Numbered from the stretch's first letter, positions 20,391 through 31,514 are shown. The stretch is DNA of 64,000 nt from Prochlorococcus sp. AG-409-I11 (GCA_003215725.1 QCJX01000001.1:1-64000); one strand, 5' to 3'. A program made the numbers and translations. The notes: generated by a model not told the origin, from the letters alone.

Positions 20391-21317
20391 TTAAGAGTAG
20401 CTACCCCAGTACGGTCTAGTAAAAAGATCAATTTTTTGTCTTGTCTTATACGGTACTTTCTCTTTATCTGTCATGAGTCCATCTTTTAAAGATGAATGAG
20501 CTTGGCTATGTGGTCTTATTTTTGAAATCCTTTGAGCCATTGAATTAACTATTTTTGTTGCTACCAATGCATTTGACCTAAGGTTTTCAAGAACTAGATC
20601 GACTGAAACTTCTTCATGACTTTCATGCCAACAGTCATAATCAGTTGCCATTGAAAGTGATGCATAAGCTATCTCGGCTTCTCTGGCTAATCGAGCTTCT
20701 GTGTGATTAGTCATACCAATGACTGAGCATCCCCAACTCCTGTAAAGTTTGGACTCGGCTCGGGTGGAGAAAGCAGGACCTTCCATGGCTAAATAAATAC
20801 CTCCTTTATGTAATTGTCTGCCTTCAGGAATAAGTCTCTCTCCTTCTTCTCCTAACAATTTGGACAATGTTGAACAAAATGGATCTGCCATTGTTACGTG
20901 AGCTACGGCACCCTCTGAAAAAAAAGTTAATGGTCTTTGATGAGTTCGATCAATGAACTGATCTGGAATTACCATGTCTAATGGACGTATTTGTTCTTGT
21001 AATGACCCGACAGCTGAAGGTGCCAATATCCACCGTACATTTAATGAGCGCATAGCCCAAATATTTGCTTGATATGGTATTGATGTAGGAGTAAAAGTAT
21101 GATGGCGGCCATGCCTAGCAAGAAATACTAATTCCATATTCCCTAAACGCCCTAGTCGAAGAGTGTCAGATGGTTTTCCAAAGGGAGTTTCGATATTAAG
21201 CTCTTTGATATCTGTTAAACCATCTATTTGATAGAGACCACTACCTCCAATTACTCCAAGCCTAGCGCTCTCAAGAAAAGAATTCTTGGACAATTTAACA
21301 TCTAAATGTTCTAACAC
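20391..21317 (-). CDS. mtnP: S-methyl-5'-thioadenosine phosphorylase
   Basis: Cleaves methylthioadenosine with phosphate in sulfur salvage. The N-terminal GVIGGSGLYQIDGL, the FLARHGRHHTFTP phosphate/sugar site and the base-recognition part MTNHTEARLAREAEIAYA fit the MTAP class. It starts with GTG (21317). Family members include purine nucleoside phosphorylases, but the motif set fits MtnP best. Confidence 0.88.
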   Translation of the reverse strand: MLEHLDVKLSKNSFLESARLGVIGGSGLYQIDGLTDIKELNIETPFGKPSDTLRLGRLGNMELVFLARHGRHHTFTPTSIPYQANIWAMRSLNVRWILAPSAVGSLQEQIRPLDMVIPDQFIDRTHQRPLTFFSEGAVAHVTMADPFCSTLSKLLGEEGERLIPEGRQLHKGGIYLAMEGPAFSTRAESKLYRSWGCSVIGMTNHTEARLAREAEIAYASLSMATDYDCWHESHEEVSVDLVLENLRSNALVATKIVNSMAQRISKIRPHSQAHSSLKDGLMTDKEKVPYKTRQKIDLFTRPYWGSYS

Positions 21318-21407
21318 TAATATAACATTTAAAGAAAAGCCCTTCAGAATCAGTGTGACTAAATATTAGGGTTGAAAGATTTTTAAATAGAATGTTAATT
21401 TAGATTC

Positions 21408-21439
21408 AAGTAACCCAAATTGAATAACTTGGGTTACTT
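21408..21439. other. 11-bp hairpin in the mtnP/selD divergent region
   Basis: Perfect inverted repeat, arms AAGTAACCCAA and TTGGGTTACTT, with a 10-base spacer, in the non-coding stretch between two divergent genes. The plus strand has only a short T-rich tail, so it is a weak terminator in either direction. It could be a regulatory stem or the end of a small RNA. Function unknown. Confidence 0.5.
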
Positions 21440-21582
21440 TCTTATTGATAATGATGATGTTCTTAACTTCAATATTGCTTTACTTGCTTTTTTGAATATG
21501 CTGCTCTAAGACTAATACTTTAGGGACTAATAGAAATTGATGGTGACTCTTGCTTGTCAGGTTCGAAAATATCTTCGGCCGA

Positions 21583-23781
21583 ATGTCTGAACATCATCTT
21601 GTTCTTGCTGGAGGGGGGCACACGCATGCTCTCCTTTTGCTGCGCTGGGGAATGCATCCACATTTAAGGCCTAAAGGTCTTATTACACTGGTTAACCGAT
21701 CTAGTTCAACACTCTATTCAGGTATGATTCCTGGATTGATAGCCGGTGAGTATTCATTAAAAGATGTAATAATAGACCTACGTTACTTGTCAGCAAAGGC
21801 AGGAGTAGCTTTAGTTATCGATGAAATAACTAAAATCAATATAAATAATAATTTATTAGAATTAAGTATTCATAGCCCTATTTTTTATACAATTATTAGC
21901 TTTGATGTTGGTTCTGAAACTGTTCATAATCAATCAACCCTTTTGCTCAACAAAAGTGAATTATCAACTCCAATTAGACCTTTAGAAAAGTCACTAAATT
22001 GGTTAAAGAAGGAAGATCAAAAATCTCAAACAAATAAATCAAAACCTTTTACAATTGTAGGGAGTGGGCTTTCTGGCTTAGAAGTTTCTTTTGCTTTGAG
22101 AAAGCGCTGGCCTGGCAGGAAAATACAATTACAGACTTTTACCGGAAAACTTAAAAGAAGTTTTAGGAGAGCGCTTTTAAATGCAAAAATTGATGTGATT
22201 AATACCGATATGAATATTACAGGCCCAGCTTTATTTTGTACAGGGAATAGGGCTCCTGCTTGGCTGAGAGAAAGTGGATTGCTTTTGGATACTTCGTCTG
22301 AAAGAATATTAACCAAACAAACCTTACAAGTTGTTGACTTTGATAATATTTTTGCAGTTGGAGATTGTGCTGTGATAAATAAATTTTATAGACCTTCTTC
22401 AGGCGTTTGGGCTGTTAGAGCTGCTGCTCCTCTAGCACATAATTTAGAAAGCTTTATTAAAGGTTCTAAATTGATTCATTGGAGTCCACAAAAAAGAGCC
22501 TTGCAATTAATTTGTGGATTAAATAAAGAAAATAATTTTGTTGCTTGGGCCTTATGGGGTGGAGTCTTAATTGGTCCAAATTTCTTCTTATGGAGATTAA
22601 AACAATTAATTGATAAAGGGTTTATTGAACGATTCATTTTCAATCCTCACTTTCAACAAAATGATGGAGGAATGAAAATGAATTTGGCATGTAGAGGTTG
22701 TGCCGCAAAACTTCCAGAAGAACCTTTGAAATCTGCTCTTAAGAAAGCTGATCTCTCATGTTTAGGAACGCAACCAGAAGATGCAGCTCTTATTGCTTCA
22801 CTTAATGGTAATTCAAGTATTTTTCAAAGTGTTGATGGATTTCCTGCTTTAGTAAGTGACCCTTGGTTAAATGGTCGTTTAACAACTTTGCATGCTTGTT
22901 CTGATATATGGGCGAGTGGAGCTTCTGTAATTTCTGCTCAGGCAGGAATATGTCTGCCCGACATCTCAAGCAATATTCAAACAGAATTATTGGCTCAATG
23001 TCTTGGTGGAATTAAATCAGCGTTAGATGAGCAAGGTGCCAAGCTTCTTGGCGGACATTCTTTTGAATCAAGATCTTTACCGCCAGCTCCAAGCAGTCTT
23101 GGAATTGAAATAACAATCTCAGTTAATGGCCTTTTAGACAACAATCAATTTCATTGGCAAAAAGGAGGCCTTGAAAAAGATGATTTAATTCTTTTAAGTC
23201 GTTCATTAGGGAGTGGTGTTTTATTTGCTGCGGATATGGAAAATGCCTGCTTAGCTGAAGACCTTGACAATGCCCTTGATCAACTATCCACTAGTCAACA
23301 TATATTAATGAATTCAATTTTTAAATTGCAGAACAAATATCCAAACCGACGAATCATTCACTCTTCTACTGATATCACTGGGTTTGGGTTACTTGGTCAC
23401 TTGGGAGAGATGGTTAAAGCAACAAATATTCGACGTAAACACTCTGGACTTTCTCCTATTCAAATTCAACTTGAAACGGAAATGATCCCTTCTTTTAAAG
23501 GGGTGATAGATCTCATTAAAGCTGGATATTGCAGTACACTAGCACCAGAGAATCGAAAGTTTTGGAGATTTTTAGAGAGATCAAAGTATTCGGAACCATT
23601 ATTTAAGATTTGTTCTCAAAAGAATAACCTGACTAACGCCTATCTAGATATAATTAAAGAAATTATCATTGATCCTCAAACATGCGGGCCATTGCTAATT
23701 TCTTGCTCTTCAGATATCGCTTTAGACTTATTACGTGAAAATAAATGGCATGTAATAGGTTCAGTAAATACTATCCAATAA
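21583..23781 (+). CDS. selD: FAD oxidoreductase fused to selenophosphate synthase (SelD-like)
   Basis: N-terminal part (about residues 1-350) is a pyridine-nucleotide-disulfide oxidoreductase: GGGHTHALLLLRWGM for FAD, a second glycine motif VGSGLSGLEVS and the C-terminal VGDCAVIN. The rest is SelD/PurM-like, starting near residue 365. The active-site pattern GC(G/A)xK appears as GCAAK (Cys373, Lys376): catalytic Cys and Lys are kept, but the second cysteine of the usual GCGCK is Ala. This fusion is known in cyanobacteria and other organisms. ATG 21583 is preferred to the TTG at 21550. Confidence 0.85.
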   Translation: MSEHHLVLAGGGHTHALLLLRWGMHPHLRPKGLITLVNRSSSTLYSGMIPGLIAGEYSLKDVIIDLRYLSAKAGVALVIDEITKININNNLLELSIHSPIFYTIISFDVGSETVHNQSTLLLNKSELSTPIRPLEKSLNWLKKEDQKSQTNKSKPFTIVGSGLSGLEVSFALRKRWPGRKIQLQTFTGKLKRSFRRALLNAKIDVINTDMNITGPALFCTGNRAPAWLRESGLLLDTSSERILTKQTLQVVDFDNIFAVGDCAVINKFYRPSSGVWAVRAAAPLAHNLESFIKGSKLIHWSPQKRALQLICGLNKENNFVAWALWGGVLIGPNFFLWRLKQLIDKGFIERFIFNPHFQQNDGGMKMNLACRGCAAKLPEEPLKSALKKADLSCLGTQPEDAALIASLNGNSSIFQSVDGFPALVSDPWLNGRLTTLHACSDIWASGASVISAQAGICLPDISSNIQTELLAQCLGGIKSALDEQGAKLLGGHSFESRSLPPAPSSLGIEITISVNGLLDNNQFHWQKGGLEKDDLILLSRSLGSGVLFAADMENACLAEDLDNALDQLSTSQHILMNSIFKLQNKYPNRRIIHSSTDITGFGLLGHLGEMVKATNIRRKHSGLSPIQIQLETEMIPSFKGVIDLIKAGYCSTLAPENRKFWRFLERSKYSEPLFKICSQKNNLTNAYLDIIKEIIIDPQTCGPLLISCSSDIALDLLRENKWHVIGSVNTIQ

Positions 23782-23815
23782 CACCAATAAAAGACATATA
23801 AACTATATATAGGAT

Positions 23816-25069
23816 TTACTTTAATCTATCAATTTCCTTATAACGTAGATTTTTTAATTCCTTTCCTAAATTTGGTCCTGGATTCCACCCTTCTTTTAAA
23901 AGTTCTTTTGCTGATTTGTTTGATTGGGTATGTCTCCAACGATTCCACCATTTCATAAGGAATTCCCAAAGAGGTATGCCTAACGAAATAGCTATTGCTA
24001 TAGAGTTTGGCTCCCAATTTGAAGACTCTAGAGTTTGGCACCATTTTGATGGCTTCCAATCCAAATACTCTTTTGAAAGATGGACCTCAGACATTAATTC
24101 TCTTATTTCAAGACTTTGAGCTAAAAGTATTATTTGTTTTTGAGGAATCTGTAGTCTTTTTGCTATTGATAATGAATCTTCGCAACCTGCTATTAACGCA
24201 GTTAATAGATTGATTTTTAACTTTGTAGCCCAATGTAGGCGTCGAATTAATCTGTTGTCATTTTGCAGTCTTTCGTCAAGTAACAATAAGCTATTCCAAT
24301 TCTTTAAGTATTTGATCGATTCTTCCCATGGCTCATTGTGAAATAATAATTCAAGCTCCATTCTTAGCCTGGTTGAGAGAGCAGGTGGAGCTAAAGACTC
24401 TGGCTCACCATTCCTCCATGACCAAGGCCAAGAATTAATAGTTGCATGTATTTGTTTAAGAGATTTTTTGGATAAATTAAAACCAAGTCTTGCAGCATAC
24501 CGGGCAGCTCGAATGATTCTGGTTGGATCTTCAGAAACACTATTAGAGTTAATAAATATAAGCTCTTTTTCTTTTAATGCTTTATATCCATTGAATGGAT
24601 CTAAAAGTTCTTTTTTTGTTAACTCCAATGCAATAGCATTTATTGTAAAATCTCTTCTAGTTAAGTCCTTTTCTAAACCTGCAAGTATTACTTTTGGATT
24701 CTCTCCTGGGCTTGGATAATTCTCTACCCTAGAGCTCGCGATATCTATGCAGACCCCATCCACTTCGATTTCGATAGTTTGATAGGCCTTGTTAAGCTTA
24801 TAAGAATCTAATCTATTTTTATTTAATTGAGATTTTAACTCTTTTAAGAATTCTTCAACAGAACACTCAACTACTAAATCAATATCTTTAAATTTATAAG
24901 ATTTCTTTGAGTTCGAAATATTTGAATTGATGAAACTATCTCTTATAAGACCTCCAACAATTGCAATTCTAATATTGCCCAATGCTCTTGCAGTTTTTTC
25001 TAAAATACTTAAAAAATCCTTCGGCAAGCCTTCAATATTGCTTAAATCCGGATTTACCGGCGACTTCAT
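23816..25069 (-). CDS. cca: CCA tRNA nucleotidyltransferase / poly(A) polymerase family protein
   Basis: Class II nucleotidyltransferase, likely adding CCA to tRNA 3' ends. The catalytic GGLIRD and metal site DIDLVVE are intact, followed by RRDFTINAIA and the flexible-loop RAARYAARLGF. It is needed here because the nearby tRNA-Phe gene does not encode CCA. Convergent with selD. Some cyanobacteria split CC- and A-addition between two enzymes, and the sequence does not decide that. Confidence 0.85.
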   Translation of the reverse strand: MKSPVNPDLSNIEGLPKDFLSILEKTARALGNIRIAIVGGLIRDSFINSNISNSKKSYKFKDIDLVVECSVEEFLKELKSQLNKNRLDSYKLNKAYQTIEIEVDGVCIDIASSRVENYPSPGENPKVILAGLEKDLTRRDFTINAIALELTKKELLDPFNGYKALKEKELIFINSNSVSEDPTRIIRAARYAARLGFNLSKKSLKQIHATINSWPWSWRNGEPESLAPPALSTRLRMELELLFHNEPWEESIKYLKNWNSLLLLDERLQNDNRLIRRLHWATKLKINLLTALIAGCEDSLSIAKRLQIPQKQIILLAQSLEIRELMSEVHLSKEYLDWKPSKWCQTLESSNWEPNSIAIAISLGIPLWEFLMKWWNRWRHTQSNKSAKELLKEGWNPGPNLGKELKNLRYKEIDRLK

Positions 25070-25125
25070 AAGTGTTCAATCCTTATTTTGTTAATTTTAT
25101 GCTGAGTTTAAGACTATTCTGTTTT

Positions 25126-27546
25126 TTAGCCTTTTTCTAAAGGTTGTATTGGAGCTAAACGTGGATCAAGAATTTTTGGACTCATGCCTTTGAATTTTAT
25201 TGCAATAGACATTTTTTCTCCACTCCCAAAAGTATGCGTTATTTCACCTTCACCAAATTTGGCATGCATGACCTTATCTCCCACTGACCATGATTTTCCT
25301 GCTCCTGGCCCTGAAAATCTTCTTCTAATTGAATTTTTAGCTTCAGTATCATGAGGGAATGCATTTGTTTTTTCTCTATCAACTCTAACGAGCCTTTCTA
25401 GATGATTATCCCGCCTTAAAGATGCACCTCCAGTTCTAGGAATATCTCCTTGTAATAACTCGTCTGGTATTTCTGAGAGAAAGATAGAAGGCAATGCTGG
25501 CTCCCTAGATCCTCCCCAGATTCTCCTTTCACAGGCATGTGAAAGGAAAAGTTTTTCTTTTGCCCTTGTTAAACCAACATAACAAAGTCTTCTTTCTTCT
25601 TCTAATGCAGCAGGATCATCAATGGATCTATAACTAGGGAACAAACCTTGTTCCATTCCAACTAGCGAAACAATCGGGAATTCGAGCCCTTTACTACTAT
25701 GTAATGTCATCAGAGTAATACGATCAGCCGCAGTATCTTTGTTGTCTGAATCGCTTGCGAGTGCTGCGGAAGCTAAAAAACCTTGAATGTCAGGGTTATC
25801 ATTTTCATCTTGATATTGCGCTGCCGCATTGATTAGTTCTTGTAGATTTTTTCTACGCTCTTCAGCGTGATCAGTTGCGTCATTAATTAATTCACTTATA
25901 TAGCCACTTTTCTCTATTACAAGTTGAATTAAGTCTGCTGGACTTGTTTTTTCTAACTGTGTTTTTAAGTAATGAATTAATTCGCAAAATTGTATAACCC
26001 CTTTGGCTGATCTCCCTCCCAGAGATAGAACTGCTTCTTTATCACTAACTACATCCCAAAGAGGTATGCCAAGTTGATCAGAGGCATCTGTAAGCCTTTG
26101 AACAGTTGTTTTGCCAATCCCGCGGCGAGGTACATTCAATACCCTTAATAGACTTACAGTATCAGCTGGATTTATTAGTAATCTTAAGTAAGCTAATACA
26201 TCTTTAATTTCTCTTCTATCATAAAAACGTAAACCTCCTACAACTATATAAGGAATTCGCCAACGAACTAGAGACTCTTCTATAACTCTAGATTGAGCAT
26301 TTGTTCTATAGAGGATAGCCATATCACCCCACTTCAAGTCCCTGTTAGCAGCTTCAATTAATCTCAACTGATGAACAACTGACTCTGCTTCAGCAATTTC
26401 ATCATCGCACTTAGTTAATTTTATTAAGTCTCCTTCACCACGAGTTGCTCTTAAAACCTTATCTATACGCTCTTTATTCTTTGTTATTAAAAAATTTGCA
26501 GCCTTAAGTATAGTTGAAGTAGAACGATAGTTTTCTTCTAGCTTCACCATCGTTTTTGTGGAATCATCTGACTCTTGATCACCAAAGTCTTTTTGGAAAC
26601 CCATTAAGATTCTAAAATCTGCGGCACGAAAGCTATAAATACTTTGGTCAGCATCTCCAACAACAAAAATTGACCTGTTGAACCATTTATTAAATAAAGA
26701 AGGATCTTCTCCATTTGTGACCAATAATTTTATTAGTTCATACTGAGTTCTATTAGTATCTTGATATTCGTCTACTAGGATATGCTTAAAACGCTCATGC
26801 CAATAATTTCTAACCTGTTTATTCTGGGTTAATAAATGTACTGGAATTAATAAAAGATCATCAAAATCAAGAGCATTATTTGCGGCTAAAGATTGACGGT
26901 ATAGTCTATAAGCTTGAGCTGTTAATTTACCTCTTCGTCCTTCTGACTCTTCTTCTAATTCCTCAGGTAAAATACCCTTATTTTTTGCACTACTTATAGC
27001 CCATCTTATTTTCTTAGGTTCATACCTTTTAGGATCTAGTTGCAATTCCTTAGTTACAATTTCTTTAACAAGTGTCTGTGCATCTGACTCATCATAAATA
27101 GAGAATTGTCTAGTCCATTTTAAGCCATTTACATCATTAAATTTATTGATATCAAAACGAAGTAAACGGGCAAAAAGAGCATGGAAAGTACCAATCCATA
27201 GTTCTTTTATTGTTTCATTATAAATACGATTTCTCAGTTGACGTTGCTGAGCTAATTGTAAAGTAGCCCATGGCTGACCAAATTGAATTTTAGATAATCT
27301 TTGAGCTAAAAGTATTTCTAGCCGCTCTTTCATCTCTTTTGCGGCTTTATTTGTAAAAGTTACTGCAAGTATTTCTCCAGGATCTACACCATGTTCTGAG
27401 ATTAAATGAGCTATTCGATGAGTCAGAGCACGTGTTTTTCCACTCCCGGCGCCTGCGACGACTAGAAGAGGGCCTGTATGGTGATTAACCGCGCTTTTTT
27501 GAGCAGGGTTAAGACCGTCTAGAAAAGTAGTGTTCAGATTATGCAT
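25126..27546 (-). CDS. uvrD: UvrD/PcrA-type DNA helicase
   Basis: Superfamily 1A 3'-5' helicase for repair and recombination. Motif I is GAGSGKTRAL, motif II VDEYQDTN, motif III VVGDADQSIYSFRAA, motif IV EENYRS, motif V LMTLHSSKGLEFP and motif VI CYVGLTRAKEKL. A C-terminal Tudor-like GDKVMHAKFGEG is typical of PcrA/UvrD. 806 residues, full length. It lies left of the PE cluster, and metK lies to the right of the island. Confidence 0.94.
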   Translation of the reverse strand: MHNLNTTFLDGLNPAQKSAVNHHTGPLLVVAGAGSGKTRALTHRIAHLISEHGVDPGEILAVTFTNKAAKEMKERLEILLAQRLSKIQFGQPWATLQLAQQRQLRNRIYNETIKELWIGTFHALFARLLRFDINKFNDVNGLKWTRQFSIYDESDAQTLVKEIVTKELQLDPKRYEPKKIRWAISSAKNKGILPEELEEESEGRRGKLTAQAYRLYRQSLAANNALDFDDLLLIPVHLLTQNKQVRNYWHERFKHILVDEYQDTNRTQYELIKLLVTNGEDPSLFNKWFNRSIFVVGDADQSIYSFRAADFRILMGFQKDFGDQESDDSTKTMVKLEENYRSTSTILKAANFLITKNKERIDKVLRATRGEGDLIKLTKCDDEIAEAESVVHQLRLIEAANRDLKWGDMAILYRTNAQSRVIEESLVRWRIPYIVVGGLRFYDRREIKDVLAYLRLLINPADTVSLLRVLNVPRRGIGKTTVQRLTDASDQLGIPLWDVVSDKEAVLSLGGRSAKGVIQFCELIHYLKTQLEKTSPADLIQLVIEKSGYISELINDATDHAEERRKNLQELINAAAQYQDENDNPDIQGFLASAALASDSDNKDTAADRITLMTLHSSKGLEFPIVSLVGMEQGLFPSYRSIDDPAALEEERRLCYVGLTRAKEKLFLSHACERRIWGGSREPALPSIFLSEIPDELLQGDIPRTGGASLRRDNHLERLVRVDREKTNAFPHDTEAKNSIRRRFSGPGAGKSWSVGDKVMHAKFGEGEITHTFGSGEKMSIAIKFKGMSPKILDPRLAPIQPLEKG

Positions 27547-27709
27547 TTTAGATTTATTAAAACTTCTAGATAGGAATTAATTGGATTAACAGCTTCAATG
27601 AAAAAAGAATTGAATTCTGAATATCAATGAGATTATAATGTAAATAGAATTTTTTAACTTTTAGATTCTATAGCTTTGACAAACTAAAACAAAACATTTA
27701 TTAGTTCCA

Positions 27710-29545
27710 CTAAACTCTTACACTGGTACCTAGGGGATGTGATGGATTACATAAATCATCGTATGTTCCAGAGGAAACAATATGTCCATCATTGATTTCA
27801 TAAATGTAATCACACTTAGAAAGAGTGTTTAGGCGATGAGCAATTACTACAGTTGTGCATCTCCTTCCTATTATTTCAAGTGAATTAATCACATCACTTT
27901 CTGTTTTTTCATCTAAAGCACTTGTCGCTTCATCAAGAATTAAAAATCTTGTTCTCCTGTAAAAAACTCTAGCTAAGGCTAATCTTTGTCTTTGACCGCC
28001 AGATAAATTAATTCCATTATCACCAATACATGTGTACAAACCATGGGGCATTTCTGTAATTAAATCATACAGCTGCGCAGCGGATATTGCATCCCAAACT
28101 TCATCATGTTTAACTTCATTTTCAGGCGTTCCAAATGCAATATTTTCAATAATACTTGCATCAAGAAGGTTAATATTTTGGGGTACTTCTGAGCAGCAAC
28201 GCTGCCACGCAGAGATATCAGAAGCTTCTAAAGGAATACCGTCTAATCTTATCTCTCCAGTTGTTGGTTCTAAATGTGAAAGAAGTATGTTCGACAAGGT
28301 TGTTTTTCCGCTCCCTGTAGGCCCCATTAAGGCTATTCTGGATCCAACTGGAATATTCATAGATATTGATCTTAAAGTGGCTTGCTCTGCTTCTGAATAT
28401 TTATATCCAACTTTATGCAGTGATATTTCTCTTCTTGGAAAAATTCCCTCAGGCGATAAAGAGCTTGTAAATGTTTCTCCTCTTCTTGGACTAGGTAACT
28501 CTAAATAGCCAAGAACTGAATCTAGCAAGGGAAGAGTACCTCTAACTGTTGTTATTGATCTAAAGAGATCTTGCAATGGTGGAGTTAGCTTTGCGGCCCC
28601 TACGATAAAAGTAGAGACAAAGGGGATAAGTGTTTTTGCAAGACTATCTGTCCCTGCACCCTGTGCCCCTGGAATAGGTAATAGAGCTGCCCCGAAAATA
28701 AGACTAATAGCTAGTGGTTCAATTACTATTCTTGGGATTTCAGGTAAAACTCTTGAGCGCCATCTAAATCTTTTTACATTATCAACAACTTTATCAAATT
28801 TTGAGCCAAAAAATCGACCAGTTTGTGTTAAATGTATATCTCTAATTGAGTAAAAAATTTGATTTAACATTGAATTTGAAAGGATATCTGATCTGACAAA
28901 CTGTTTAGATGAAAGCCTTAAGTAAGGAACAATAAATAATGAGAGAGTTGTAAATGCAAGTCCTAATAAAATTAATAGAAAAATTGCTTTTACACCTAGG
29001 GCAGTTATCAATGCTGTTGTTATAAAACCTATTACAATTGTGCTAGATATAATCAACAAAACTGGTTGTATAACGTAGTAGGTTATATTTGTTACATTGA
29101 CCAGTATCTGTGATGATACTGCAGAGCTTTTTGCTTTAAGAAAGTAATCATAAGGTTGCCCAATTATGTTCTGAATAATTTGATTTGATATATCTTTCCA
29201 AACTTGAGCACTTAATCGCTCAACACAAATAATTCTCAATGTTTTGGCTATTGATGCTGCCCAACTGAGAATTACAAGAATAATTACTAAAGCAATTGCT
29301 TGTTCTTCTATTGAGACATTGAAAATATTGATTCCTGGAATCGTATCTTTTAAATCATTTCCAATAAGGCTGCCAGCTATGCGTGCAGCGACAGTTACTG
29401 TTCCTAAATCCAATACACCACTCAAAATTGATAGTGGGAGGACGCCGTATAGAAAAGATGAAACACGTTTACTAGGAAGAACCTCAAGTAAACGCTGAAG
29501 CCTTTGAATTGTTTGGCTTTTTAGACGAGGCACTTTCGTTGCCAA
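27710..29545 (-). CDS. ABC exporter, fused permease and ATPase
   Basis: Half-transporter with about six membrane helices in the first 330 residues and a C-terminal ATPase: Walker A GPTGSGKTT, signature LSGGQRQRLALAR, Walker B RFLILDEATSALD and H-loop VIAHRLNTL. 611 residues. The family exports lipids, peptides or polysaccharides; cargo cannot be named. Lies between uvrD and the PE region. Confidence 0.85.
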   Translation of the reverse strand: MATKVPRLKSQTIQRLQRLLEVLPSKRVSSFLYGVLPLSILSGVLDLGTVTVAARIAGSLIGNDLKDTIPGINIFNVSIEEQAIALVIILVILSWAASIAKTLRIICVERLSAQVWKDISNQIIQNIIGQPYDYFLKAKSSAVSSQILVNVTNITYYVIQPVLLIISSTIVIGFITTALITALGVKAIFLLILLGLAFTTLSLFIVPYLRLSSKQFVRSDILSNSMLNQIFYSIRDIHLTQTGRFFGSKFDKVVDNVKRFRWRSRVLPEIPRIVIEPLAISLIFGAALLPIPGAQGAGTDSLAKTLIPFVSTFIVGAAKLTPPLQDLFRSITTVRGTLPLLDSVLGYLELPSPRRGETFTSSLSPEGIFPRREISLHKVGYKYSEAEQATLRSISMNIPVGSRIALMGPTGSGKTTLSNILLSHLEPTTGEIRLDGIPLEASDISAWQRCCSEVPQNINLLDASIIENIAFGTPENEVKHDEVWDAISAAQLYDLITEMPHGLYTCIGDNGINLSGGQRQRLALARVFYRRTRFLILDEATSALDEKTESDVINSLEIIGRRCTTVVIAHRLNTLSKCDYIYEINDGHIVSSGTYDDLCNPSHPLGTSVRV

Positions 29546-29768
29546 ACTTCAATATGTGAATTTATTCCTTATAGAGTCAAATGTGCTTTATCTATAGCCA
29601 GTATATCAACCGATCACTAATTGCTTTGTATAGATAAATTTTTTTTAGCTTCTCCCCTGGAAAGATAAAGTTGTCTTTCTAGATTATTTTTGATTAACAG
29701 TGAGTAGATTAGATAAATATTTTCATATTTAACTATCAACCCAAAAATCTAGAGATTGAATAAACAAT

Positions 29769-29987
29769 CTATAAACCACACTCTTTTCTTTTAATTTCGT
29801 TTGATAGTTTCTTTATGACTTTAGAGATATTTATTAATTCGTTATTATTTTCTATAGCTGCATTTACTTTATCTTGGGGCATTCTAAGTTTTTGACCGAC
29901 TTTCAAAACTTCTTCTTTAAGCCTGGCGCTATAGGCTTTAAGTTGGTCTAGTGACTGGATCAACTCTTCAATTGTTGGCTCAGGCAT
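29769..29987 (-). CDS. Small coiled-coil protein of unknown function
   Basis: 72 residues, almost entirely helical and charged, with heptad-like leucines (IEELIQSLDQLKAYSARLKE). No signal or membrane segment. I do not recognise a characterised family. It lies next to cpeB and faces away from it, so a link with PE is only positional. Confidence 0.6.
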   Translation of the reverse strand: MPEPTIEELIQSLDQLKAYSARLKEEVLKVGQKLRMPQDKVNAAIENNNELINISKVIKKLSNEIKRKECGL

Positions 29988-30893
<906 letters not shown>

Positions 30894-30925
30894 ACCACCT
30901 CTAAAATTTTTTCAAGTAGCTAACA

Positions 30926-31393
30926 ATGAAATCTGCAGTAACAACTGTAATCACATCAGCTGATGCCGCTGGTCGTTTCCCAAGCATTAGCGATCTTGAG
31001 GCAGTTAAAGGATCTTTTGATAGAGCAAATGTAAGGTTGGAGGCAGCAGAGAAACTAGCTGGAAATATAGATAGAATTACTTCAAATGCCGTAGATTCTA
31101 TTTATAGTGTTGGTTCTTACCCTCAAGCAAATAAAGACAAATGTGCACGGGATATTAACCATTACTTGAGATTAATTAATTATTGCCTTGTTACGGGAGG
31201 AACAGGCCCATTGGATGAGTGGGGGATAGCTGGGATGAGAGAAGTTATTCGTGTACAGTTACTACCTACAGCAGCATATGTTGAAGCACTTACTTATATA
31301 CGAGATCGTGAAGTCGGCTCTATGCAGATGAATCAACAAGCTGCTACTGAGTTTAAAGCCCTTATTGACTATCTAATTAACGCATTGGCTTAA
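30926..31393 (+). CDS. cpeA: Phycoerythrin alpha subunit, shortened
   Basis: 155 residues, against about 164 for ordinary PE alpha. One bilin-type cysteine is clear: Cys73 in DKCARDINHYLRLINYC (the Cys82 site), followed by GGTGPLDEWGIAG. The second site, usually RNxGCAPRDMS, reads RDREVGSMQMN, so its cysteine is absent. A gap of about ten residues lies before Cys73. The C-terminal EFKALIDYLINALA is normal. It therefore should carry a single chromophore. Co-transcribed with cpeB. Confidence 0.94.
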   Translation: MKSAVTTVITSADAAGRFPSISDLEAVKGSFDRANVRLEAAEKLAGNIDRITSNAVDSIYSVGSYPQANKDKCARDINHYLRLINYCLVTGGTGPLDEWGIAGMREVIRVQLLPTAAYVEALTYIRDREVGSMQMNQQAATEFKALIDYLINALA

Positions 31394-31453
31394 TTCTTTT
31401 AACTTTTAATGCTTTGAACTTATATATACAAGATATATCATCACAAGAAATTA

Positions 31454-31482
31454 TTGCTTGATCTTTTTAGATTGGGTATAAT
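31454..31482 (+). promoter_or_regulatory. Candidate promoter for cpeZ
   Basis: TTGCTT at 31454-31459 and a perfect TATAAT at 31477-31482 with a 17-base spacer, about 30 bases before the cpeZ GTG. Fits a vegetative sigma-70 promoter with a weak -35 box. It would let cpeZ be transcribed apart from cpeBA. Confidence 0.45.
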
Positions 31483-31514
31483 CAGAATAATTTAAATTAA
31501 GTTCCTGATATAAG

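Noticed and set aside
27640-27680. Weak ATAGAAT/ATTCTAT hairpin between uvrD and the ABC gene
   Set aside because: Pure A/T stem without a T-run; not distinguishable from background.
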